Assembly (NCBI GenBank): GCA_007129985.1
Contig: SKUL01000171.1
Span: 1-16,226, forward strand
Source of the DNA: Flavobacteriales bacterium
GTDB taxonomy: Bacteria; Bacteroidota; Bacteroidia; Flavobacteriales_D; SKUL01
DNA: 16,226 bases
Reading direction: 5' to 3'
Shown here: piece after piece, positions 1 to 5,440 of the stretch
Layout of the letters: each line of letters starts with the position of its first letter
How positions within the stretch are numbered: the stretch's first letter is position 1
Position numbers and translations under genes: made by a program
Notes under the pieces: generated by a model
Databases searched by the model: none
Told to the model about the DNA's origin: nothing
Seen by the model: only the letters and a program-made list of their open reading frames with translations

Positions 1-164
1 TCTTCCTCGTCATACAAGTCGTCAGTAATCAGAAGGATTGCCTCGATGCGAAGGCTGTCGTGCATATCACTTTCGGCCACTGCTTTGAGTGAATCTCTGT
101 TGTGTTGCGCAATAGAGGCTTGCGAAAAAAGTAAAAGCGCCAGGATGCTAATGATTCGAACCAC
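1..164 (-). CDS. 5' part of a secreted/membrane-anchored protein, probably TPR-type signalling protein (partial)
   Basis: The minus strand is open from here to the left edge and encodes a clear signal peptide (VVRIISILALLLFSQASIAQ) followed by HNRDSLKAVAESDMHDSLRIEAILLITDDLYDEE. The pattern of a Q after the cleavage site, then DSL..., then a 'DSLRIEAILLITDDLYDE' helix, resembles the start of Bacteroidota periplasmic TPR proteins that continue into histidine kinase, adenylate cyclase or LuxR-type output domains. That assignment is inference, because only about 54 residues are visible. I took the GTG at 164 as the start because it gives a compact signal peptide of about 19 residues. A GTG at 206 and an ATG at 281 are in the same open frame and would lengthen the N-terminus. 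The gene is transcribed away from the SDR operon, so the space to 570 is a divergent intergenic region. Confidence 0.5.
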   Translation of the reverse strand, partial: MVRIISILALLLFSQASIAQHNRDSLKAVAESDMHDSLRIEAILLITDDLYDEE

Positions 165-356
165 CTCGAGGATTGCAATTCCTGATGTCCTTTTGTTCAG
201 AGCCACAGAGCAGTCGTGGAAAGTGTTTTTTGGAAAGGGCAACAGCAATAATCCGAAAAGCCCTTCCGAACAGGAGTTCATCCATGGCTTTGGTGGATCA
301 GTTTGGTGCATTTATCAATAGTTGGTAGGGCAAGCTACATTTTTTTCACGAAATCT

Positions 357-388
357 TACGCTTGCTCATTCAGTTATACGCTTGCTCA
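357..388. repeat. Two 12-bp direct repeats, 20-bp period
   Basis: TACGCTTGCTCA occurs exactly at 357-368 and again at 377-388, so the copies start 20 bp apart, close to two helical turns. Flanking bases keep the match partly (TTACGCTTGCTCATT versus ATACGCTTGCTCAAT). The spacing and the divergent intergenic location fit tandem binding sites for a regulator. No cognate protein is identifiable here. Confidence 0.5.
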
Positions 389-418
389 ATGAAAGGCATA
401 TAAGCCATTCGATGATTA

Positions 419-426
419 TAGATTTG
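419..426 (+). promoter_or_regulatory. Candidate -7 promoter element (TAGATTTG) for the SDR operon
   Basis: TAGATTTG matches the Bacteroidota TAnnTTTG -7 element exactly and faces the SDR operon. No TTG lies at the usual distance of about 19 bp upstream, and the implied leader of about 140 nt is long. I list it as the best match in the region rather than a firm promoter. Confidence 0.2.
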
Positions 427-570
427 GGTCAGTCTTATAAAATGCGGGGCTTTGAGGCTGGCTTTCAGTTATTCAGTCAATGTTGCGCAATGGTGAGGTA
501 TAGAGACAACAGAAATGAATAATCGCAGAAGTCACTATATCAAATAATCATTAACCCACATAAATCGAGT

Positions 571-1371
571 ATGTCTTCAAAGAATCAAATTGTCTGGATT
601 ACAGGAGCCTCATCGGGCATAGGAAGGGCCGTAGCCCTTGAGTGCGCGTCGAAAGGGGCAATTCTGGCCGTTTCAGCGCGCCGTATAGATTTGCTTGACC
701 AATTGGTAAAAGAGATTGAGAGCATCGGCGGCAAAGCCCGCGCTTTTCGCTGCGATGTGACCAATGAGGCCAATATCGAAGCTTGTGTAGATGCCATTGT
801 TGGCGAGTACGGCGCCATACACGTTGTGATTGCCAATGCCGGCTTCGGTGCAGTGGGCAGCATAGAAAAGCTTTCGGCTGCTGATTGGCAGCGACAACTG
901 GCCGTTAATGTTACCGGACTTGCACTTACTACCAAGCATGCCTTGCCACATTTGCGCAAAACCAAAGGCCGTTTGGCGCTTTTGGGAAGTGTGGCGGCTT
1001 TTGTACCCAATGCGTTTTTATCGCCTTACGGTGCTTCAAAGGCTGCTGTGCACAACATTGGTGAAAGCCTCCAGTTGGAGCTCAAAGGGAGTGGGGTGAG
1101 CTGCACCACTATTCATCCGGGATTTGTGGAGAGTAATATCGCTCGCGTTGACAATGCCGGCGTGTTCCATCCCGACCGCAATGACCCGCGGCCTGCCAAC
1201 TTGATGTGGCCTACCCAAAAGGCGGCGAGGGTAATGGTTCGCGCCATTGAGCAGAGGCGAAGGGTTTACATTTTTACTGTTCACGGCAAAATTATCTTCT
1301 GGCTTGGCCGGCACCTTCCTGCTGTAGCGCGGGCTCTCGTAGGAAAGCTTCCAACACCTGAAACAAACTGA
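571..1371 (+). CDS. Short-chain dehydrogenase/reductase (SDR), classical type
   Basis: This is a 266-aa NAD(P)-dependent oxidoreductase with every classical SDR signature. The nucleotide-binding TGASSGIG is at residues 11-18, NAG at 89-91 and the catalytic Asn at N113 (VNVTG). The catalytic Ser is S140 and YGASK gives Tyr153 and Lys157; the post-catalytic PG is at 183-184. Length is typical. ARR at 36-38, after the second beta strand, suggests a preference for NADP(H); this is inferred from charge and not established. The C-terminus (VYIFTVHGKIIFWLGRHLP) is hydrophobic and amphipathic, as in SDRs of the YqjQ/COG0300 type that act on lipidic substrates near membranes. The substrate cannot be named. 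It is the first gene of a rightward run, and the HExxH protein gene starts 48 bp after its stop. ATG 571 is chosen because it places the Rossmann strand at the usual position. Confidence 0.93.
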   Translation: MSSKNQIVWITGASSGIGRAVALECASKGAILAVSARRIDLLDQLVKEIESIGGKARAFRCDVTNEANIEACVDAIVGEYGAIHVVIANAGFGAVGSIEKLSAADWQRQLAVNVTGLALTTKHALPHLRKTKGRLALLGSVAAFVPNAFLSPYGASKAAVHNIGESLQLELKGSGVSCTTIHPGFVESNIARVDNAGVFHPDRNDPRPANLMWPTQKAARVMVRAIEQRRRVYIFTVHGKIIFWLGRHLPAVARALVGKLPTPETN

Positions 1372-1419
1372 CATTCAAAAGTTATGACCATTTCAATGTT
1401 CCCTGTAAACTTCATCATC

Positions 1420-2304
1420 ATGCAAACACACAAATTCTTAATTCTGGCTATTGCCATTTCGAGCAGTCTTTTTTGCCATTCGCAAAATGAATTGGACACG
1501 CTGCTTTTGGGCGAAATGCGCGTAATGTATAGCAAAGATCATCTGGCCGATGCCACTTTTGTAGGTCAGTTGTGCTATGGCGCGAACGATTATTTCAAGG
1601 AAACGATTGAACCCCTTGATGTGCCTTTTCAGCTAATGGTGCTTTCGCAAAATGACTGGCCACATTATAGTGCTCCGGGACTTATATATGGCATGCCCCA
1701 TTACAAAGGCGATGGTAAAACCTTGGCAGTAGCTGCCGAAGACAATGACTTCTGGCGCATGCAGTTGCCTGATCCGGCGTCGATTCCTTCACCGTATAAA
1801 GAGCTTATTCCTGTGGTGTACAATCTCAATGGTGAGATTAGTGCGCGCTACTTTTTCGACCTGCTGGCCGTGCACGAATTGGGCCATGCCTGGCACTTTG
1901 CGGCCAATCTTAATACCCAACGCAGATGGCTTAGCGAACTGTACTGCAATATCATGCTGCACACATACATCGCTGAGGAGAAGGCTGAATTTTTGGGTGC
2001 ATTAGAAACCATTCCCGCCTATTGGGCCGGCATAGATGCAGGCGATTTGAAGTACACCACTTTGAAGCAGTTTGAAGAAGACTATTGGACACTCGGTGTT
2101 GAGAACCCCTTTAACTACGGTTGGTATCAATTCCGATTTCACCACGCTGCAAAGTTGCTGTATGATGAGGCCGGAGCCGAGCTCAACAAGCGGCTGTGGG
2201 ATTTTTTGAAAAATCACACTGACAAACTCAGTGATGAGGAACTAATAAGCTTGCTGGAAAAGGAAGTGCATCCTTTTTTGGCAGAATTGGTGAGAAACTG
2301 GTAA
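1420..2304 (+). CDS. Secreted protein with HExxH zinc-metallopeptidase motif, family not recognised
   Basis: This 294-aa protein starts with a signal peptide (MQTHKFLILAIAISSSLFCHSQ), so it should act in the periplasm or outside the cell. I chose ATG 1420 because it puts the signal peptide at the N-terminus; in-frame ATGs at 1384 and 1396 would add a short polar extension. The central segment LLAVHELGHAWHF gives HELGH at residues 152-156. RWLSELYCNIM follows 16 residues later and supplies Glu173 as a gluzincin-style third zinc ligand. The rest is rich in Trp, Tyr and Phe and I cannot place it in a family. Activity as a peptidase is an inference from the motif, and a binding-only role remains possible. 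The stop is 11 bp before the amidohydrolase start, so the two exported proteins are probably co-transcribed. Confidence 0.8.
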   Translation: MQTHKFLILAIAISSSLFCHSQNELDTLLLGEMRVMYSKDHLADATFVGQLCYGANDYFKETIEPLDVPFQLMVLSQNDWPHYSAPGLIYGMPHYKGDGKTLAVAAEDNDFWRMQLPDPASIPSPYKELIPVVYNLNGEISARYFFDLLAVHELGHAWHFAANLNTQRRWLSELYCNIMLHTYIAEEKAEFLGALETIPAYWAGIDAGDLKYTTLKQFEEDYWTLGVENPFNYGWYQFRFHHAAKLLYDEAGAELNKRLWDFLKNHTDKLSDEELISLLEKEVHPFLAELVRNW

Positions 2305-2315
2305 ATCTAAATAAC

Positions 2316-3329
2316 ATGAAAAATTTTATCCTCCCTATTGTATTCATTTTTAGTGGACTTGGACTTTGTTTTGGCCAACAACGCCTTCCAATTATCGACA
2401 TGCACATGCATGCCCTCAGGGCCGACGCTCAGGGGCCGCCACCTTTGGCCATGTGTACCCCTTTCGAATTTCCTACCCGTGATCCGGCCAAAGGCAATTA
2501 CACGGCGTCATTTTTTGAACTGATGAAGAACCCGCCTTGCGATGACCCGGTTTGGTCGCCGGAAACCGATGAGGAACTCATGCTTCAGACTTTTGAAGTC
2601 ATGGAGAAGTACAACATGTACGGCGTTGCCAGCGGTGATGAACTCGAATTGGTGAAGTACTGGAAAGACCGCAATCCTTCACGGATCATTCCATCCATGT
2701 TTCTGAAAATCAGTCCTGATACTCCATCAGCCGATTCCATTAAAACACTGTTTGAAAACGGTGAGATTGCTGTGCTGGGAGAAGTTGTGACCCAATATCA
2801 GGGAATAATGCCTGCCGATGAGGCACTTGCTCCCTACTGGGCAATGGCCGAAGAAGCCGACTTACCGGTAGGAATTCACATTGGCCCCGGCCCTCCGGGT
2901 GTGCGCTACATGGGTGCTAAGTTTTACCGCGCTCAGATGCACTCGGCCCTCACTTTAGAGGATGTACTGATGGAGCACCCCGATCTTAGGGTGTACGTTA
3001 TGCACGGCGGCTACCCCAAAGTGGATGATCTCCTGGCTCTGTTGTACACACACCCTCAAGTATATATTGACTTTGGAGTTGTGGTGTTTACCCAGCCGAG
3101 GGAAGGTTTTTACCGCTGGCTAAAAGCTATTGTGGATGGCGGATTCGCCAACCGCATCATGTTTGGCTCTGACCAAATGGTCTGGCCGGGGGTTATTGAG
3201 CGTTCAATCAAAGCCATTGAAGAGGCTCCATTCCTGACCGAGGCCCAAAAGCGCGACATTTTCTACAACAACGCTGCCCGCTTTTTAAGGCTGAGCGAGC
3301 AAGAGATAGATCGTCATCACGGCCGATAA
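2316..3329 (+). CDS. Secreted metal-dependent amidohydrolase (COG2159-like TIM barrel)
   Basis: This 337-aa protein has an N-terminal signal peptide (MKNFILPIVFIFSGLGLCFG) followed directly by the first barrel strand IIDMHMH, which carries the metal-binding HxH (H30, H32). Further expected ligands are E156 (LGEV), H188 (GIHIGPG), H230 (MHGGYP) and D286 (MFGSDQM), the order of the amidohydrolase superfamily in its Amidohydro_2/COG2159 branch. Glu156 stands where other members have a carbamylated Lys. Members hydrolyse lactones, esters or amides, or decarboxylate aromatic acids; the substrate here cannot be read. Export is less usual for this branch, which is often cytoplasmic. It is sandwiched between the HExxH protein (11 bp) and the truncated membrane protein (37 bp), suggesting one extracytoplasmic hydrolytic pathway together with the SDR. 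Confidence 0.87.
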   Translation: MKNFILPIVFIFSGLGLCFGQQRLPIIDMHMHALRADAQGPPPLAMCTPFEFPTRDPAKGNYTASFFELMKNPPCDDPVWSPETDEELMLQTFEVMEKYNMYGVASGDELELVKYWKDRNPSRIIPSMFLKISPDTPSADSIKTLFENGEIAVLGEVVTQYQGIMPADEALAPYWAMAEEADLPVGIHIGPGPPGVRYMGAKFYRAQMHSALTLEDVLMEHPDLRVYVMHGGYPKVDDLLALLYTHPQVYIDFGVVVFTQPREGFYRWLKAIVDGGFANRIMFGSDQMVWPGVIERSIKAIEEAPFLTEAQKRDIFYNNAARFLRLSEQEIDRHHGR

Positions 3330-3366
3330 CCAATTCCAACAAGTCATTCAATACAACGCAAAGCAC

Positions 3367-3831
3367 ATGGAATCAAATGCTGCATCATCAAAGGTATGGA
3401 GCGTCCCTGAGAAGTTAGCACTTCGCTGCGGCTTCATCTTTACCGTGCTCTACATTTTTCTGTTGGACTGGTACGCTACCGGTTTTTCAAAACTGGTGTT
3501 TTTGTACACGCCCCTTGAGAAAGGTCTGGATTTCATCATTCCGGCGATAGGAAAGCACGTCTTTAACATTACCTATACCATCGTTTCGCCCACTCGGGGA
3601 AACCACAGCGACAGTACCTACATCTACATACTGTACGCATTCATGATTGCGGTAGCATTGGTGGGTACCATCATTTGGCATGGCATCGACCGCAAGCGCG
3701 ATTACAACGAGCCGCTCTACTACTGGTTTACGGTCATTATCCGCTATTACGTGGCCTTTGTGATGTTTGCCTTTGCCTTGGAGAAGTTAATCAAATGGCT
3801 CTCGAGCTATACCCATGTTTTAGCACCGTAA
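3367..3831 (+). CDS. DoxX-like membrane protein, probably truncated at the C-terminus
   Basis: These 154 residues show about three membrane segments: roughly 20-37 (CGFIFTVLYIFLLDW), 85-104 (YIYILYAFMIAVALVGTIIW) and 117-143 (YYWFTVIIRYYVAFVMFAFALEKLI). The pattern of an N-terminal 'W...EK...R..F', then 'SDSTY.Y...', then 'IWHGIDRKR', 'LYYW...IRYY' matches the start of Bacteroidota DoxX-like proteins, which I recall as roughly 350-400 aa. The usual conserved continuation after the RYY helix (SPMGLAWTFMG-type) is missing; the frame ends in WLSSYTHVLAP. The gene therefore looks like a 5' remnant cut where the ATPase island begins. A +1 frame continues to about 3938 (NRWIEELDKPMTFGW) but I do not recognise it as the missing part. 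A genuinely short variant cannot be excluded. Confidence 0.6.
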   Translation: MESNAASSKVWSVPEKLALRCGFIFTVLYIFLLDWYATGFSKLVFLYTPLEKGLDFIIPAIGKHVFNITYTIVSPTRGNHSDSTYIYILYAFMIAVALVGTIIWHGIDRKRDYNEPLYYWFTVIIRYYVAFVMFAFALEKLIKWLSSYTHVLAP

Positions 3832-3891
3832 ACCGTTGGATTGAAGAACTAGACAAACCTATGACTTTTGGCTGGCAGCGCTGGCAGATGC

Positions 3892-3929
3892 ATGCCCGCA
3901 GCACCACCGCAAGACAGCCTTGCGGGCAT
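3892..3929. repeat. GC-rich inverted repeat with two alternative hairpins
   Basis: ATGCCCGCA (3892-3900) is the reverse complement of TGCGGGCAT (3921-3929). Inside it, CCGCAAG (3907-3913) pairs with CTTGCGG (3919-3925) around a 5-nt loop. The two foldings share the right arm and are therefore mutually exclusive. No T-tract follows on either strand, so a simple intrinsic terminator is unlikely. The element could be an end of a mobile segment or a structured leader. Confidence 0.45.
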
Positions 3930-3997
3930 AGACACCGGTAATCGGACACGCTTACCATGTACGCGCCCTAAGGAGTTTGTGCTGTTGGCACCCACAA

Positions 3998-4017
3998 AAG
4001 TGTTCGATAGTATCGAA
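3998..4017. promoter_or_regulatory. Distal palindromic operator (TTCGATA-G-TATCGAA)
   Basis: The 20 bp AAGTGTTCGATAGTATCGAA are identical to 4031-4050. The core is a perfect palindrome with 7-bp arms around G4010. The right outer arm is not conserved (ATGG replaces CACTT). Its centre is 33 bp upstream of the proximal copy, about three helical turns, so one protein could occupy both on the same face. Confidence 0.6.
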
Positions 4018-4030
4018 TGGTATCGGTTAG

Positions 4031-4055
4031 AAGTGTTCGATAGTATCGAACACTT
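4031..4055. promoter_or_regulatory. Proximal palindromic operator upstream of the ATPase gene
   Basis: This is a perfect palindrome with 12-bp arms, AAGTGTTCGATA and TATCGAACACTT, around the single base G4043. It lies just upstream of the TACATTTG element and covers the position where the -33 box would sit. That placement suits a repressor, or an activator replacing the weak -33 contact. The regulator is unknown; autoregulation by the ATPase, which has a winged-helix-like middle segment, is possible but only a guess. Confidence 0.65.
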
Positions 4056-4059
4056 TTCA

Positions 4060-4067
4060 TACATTTG
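4060..4067 (+). promoter_or_regulatory. -7 promoter element TACATTTG for the ATPase gene
   Basis: TACATTTG fits the Bacteroidota TAnnTTTG consensus. It ends only 4 bp before the ATG at 4072, so transcription would begin at or next to the start codon and give a leaderless or almost leaderless mRNA. No good TTG -33 box is present; the nearest is TTC inside the palindrome at 4036-4038. Confidence 0.45.
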
Positions 4068-4071
4068 GTGT

Positions 4072-5268
4072 ATGGAAAAAGAACTCTTTCGTTATAATCC
4101 TTGGTGGGAAAAGGATTTATCGCTGTTGAAGGGACTTTATCCCAGGGAGGCAGCCAGTGACCGTGTGCTGGCAAATTTGAATAACCGACAGGTGGTTTTT
4201 CTGACCGGCTTGCGTCGAATTGGCAAAACCTCACTCATGAGGATGTGCATTCTGCACTTGATTGAGCACTTGGAGATCCCTGCCGAGCATATCCTTTATG
4301 TAAACTTGGACGACTACCTACTCAAAGACGCCAGTATTCTGGACATCGTTGAAGGATTCAGAAAAATGCAACGACTTGATAAAAATCAGAATGTGTTCCT
4401 TTTTCTTGATGAAATCACATTTGTCCGTGACTACGAACTTCAGTTGAAAAACCTCTACGACTAGGGCCACTGCAAGATTTTTGCATCTTCATCGAGTGCT
4501 TCCTTGCTCAAGAGTAGCCACGCACATCTTACCGGCAGAAGTGTCACATTGGAAATTATGCCATTGGACTATCCTGATTATTTGCGCTTTAAAAAGCTGG
4601 AAGTATTGCCTTCCGATGCACATTTGCATGAAAGTTATTTTAGGGACTACCTGCGCACGGGTGGCATTCCGGAGTACGTACTGAGTGGTGATGATGCCTA
4701 CATCAGAGAGTTAATGGACAATATTATTCACAAAGACATTGCCGCCCTTCATGGCATCAGGCAGCTGCAGCAATTGAAAGACTTTTTCCTGATGCTCATG
4801 GAGCGCTGCGGAAAAACAATGAGCATCAATAAGGTGGCTAAGGTACTTGGTATTTCAAATGACACTTCTAAGCGCTTCTTCGACCTGTTTTGCGACACCT
4901 ATATTGTTTATCCCGTAAGCAGGTTCGGGAAGTTAAATGAGCAAATGGTGTCCCCAAAAAAAATCTATTGCTGTGATACGGGCATTCGGACATTCTATAC
5001 CGGAGAGCGAGATTGGGGTGCTCTTTTCGAAAACTACTGCTATTTGCGCCTAAAGCACTTGAATCTTCGCTACGTTTATCTGGACAGCACAGAGCTGGAT
5101 TTTTACACTGAGAATAAATGGCTGCTTGAATGCAAATTTCACGACGAAGCCCTTAGCCCAAAACAAGAAGTACTGTTCAACAGCTTCCCTGCCAAAGAAA
5201 AGTATGTATTGAGAACCCATCAGGATGTAGCACAGAAACTGCTCGAATTGGAAGCGGGTAGTTTATAG
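4072..5268 (+). pseudogene. AAA+ ATPase with C-terminal DUF4143 domain (COG1373 type), interrupted by an in-frame amber codon
   Basis: Read through one TAG at 4462-4464, this frame encodes 398 codons, about the usual length of COG1373 ATPases. It begins MEKELFRYNPWWEKD. The P-loop is GLRRIGKTS, Walker B is FLFLDEI, and the sensor strand KIFASSSSASLL follows immediately after the stop. The middle of the second part has a helix-turn-helix-like segment (SINKVAKVLGISNDTSKRFFDLF). The C-terminal DUF4143 region carries a PD-(D/E)xK-like pattern (ELDFYTENKWLLECKF). The amber separates Walker B from the sensor, so the N-terminal product (130 aa) cannot be a working AAA+ module; restart at TTG 4504 would give a 254-aa part without P-loop. 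Reading frame and motifs are otherwise intact, which means very recent decay, a sequencing error or readthrough. Family members are frequent, mobile and functionally obscure. Confidence 0.85.
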
Positions 5269-5440
5269 TATTATCGTTTTGTGAATCATTGAGATTGCGA
5301 CGGTTTACGAGGCAAGATTCCGCACTTGTGAGGAGATAAGCCGAAGAAACTGCACGTTTGCTCATATCATAGCACGCTCCCTCATTTGTCGGGTTTAGCA
5401 GCGCAAGGCCAGCGTATCATTGCATCAAATAGCACTCGCC
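5269..5440. other. Intergenic segment after the ATPase pseudogene
   Basis: There is no gene here that I can support, no recognisable remainder of the DoxX-like protein and no strong hairpin terminator. TATCGTTTTG at 5272-5281 is only an imperfect -7-like sequence. The promoter of the downstream propeller gene should lie in this stretch, but I cannot pin it. Confidence 0.4.

Larger units (their letters stand above)
165..570. other. Divergent intergenic region, no convincing gene
   Basis: Between the leftward TPR-like gene and the rightward SDR gene I see no protein with recognisable composition. Short open frames exist, but they lack a plausible start context and resemble no family. The stretch is the natural place for both promoters. 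It contains the direct repeats at 357-388 and a TAGATTTG match to the Bacteroidota -7 consensus at 419-426, listed separately. If the leftward gene starts at 206 or 281, the region is correspondingly shorter. Confidence 0.5.
3832..4071. other. Intergenic segment between truncated DoxX-like gene and ATPase island
   Basis: This stretch has no coding sequence I can support. It holds a tandem 9-mer (GCTGGCAGC at 3871-3879 followed by GCTGGCAGA at 3880-3888), a GC-rich hairpin at 3892-3929, and the two palindromic operators at 3998-4055. Open frames cross it, one of them continuous with the ATPase frame, but their composition does not look like protein. This is the likely left boundary of a segment inserted or recombined next to the DoxX-like gene. 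Confidence 0.5.

Noticed and set aside
322..522. 66-codon open frame in the divergent intergenic region
   Set aside because: It has no ATG start, no family resemblance, and covers the direct repeats.
585..1374. Minus-strand open frames opposite the SDR gene
   Set aside because: The SDR motifs are complete on the plus strand; the antisense translations have shadow-like composition.
3675..3941. Overlapping frame (NRWIEELDKPMTFGW) as a frameshifted remainder of the DoxX-like protein
   Set aside because: It has the wrong composition for the expected membrane helices and lacks the conserved continuation; kept only as a note in the gene entry.
3921..3995. tRNA-Leu-like stretch (GGTAATCGGACACGC ... 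GCCCTAAGG)
   Set aside because: There is a faint resemblance to D-arm and variable-arm sequences, but no TTCRA T-loop, no pairing acceptor stem and no credible anticodon arm. It could at most be a decayed fragment.
3868..4071. N-terminal extension of the ATPase frame upstream to 3868
   Set aside because: The extra residues cover the hairpin and both palindromic operators and do not look like protein; ATG 4072 begins at the typical family start.
4462..4464. Amber codon in the ATPase as evidence of TAG recoding in this organism
   Set aside because: secA, the adenosyltransferase, the hemerythrin-like gene and the propeller gene all end in TAG at their expected C-termini, so TAG is a normal stop here.
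4072..5268. Toxin-antitoxin or defence system around the ATPase
   Set aside because: There is no partner gene on either side and family membership alone does not show a defence role.
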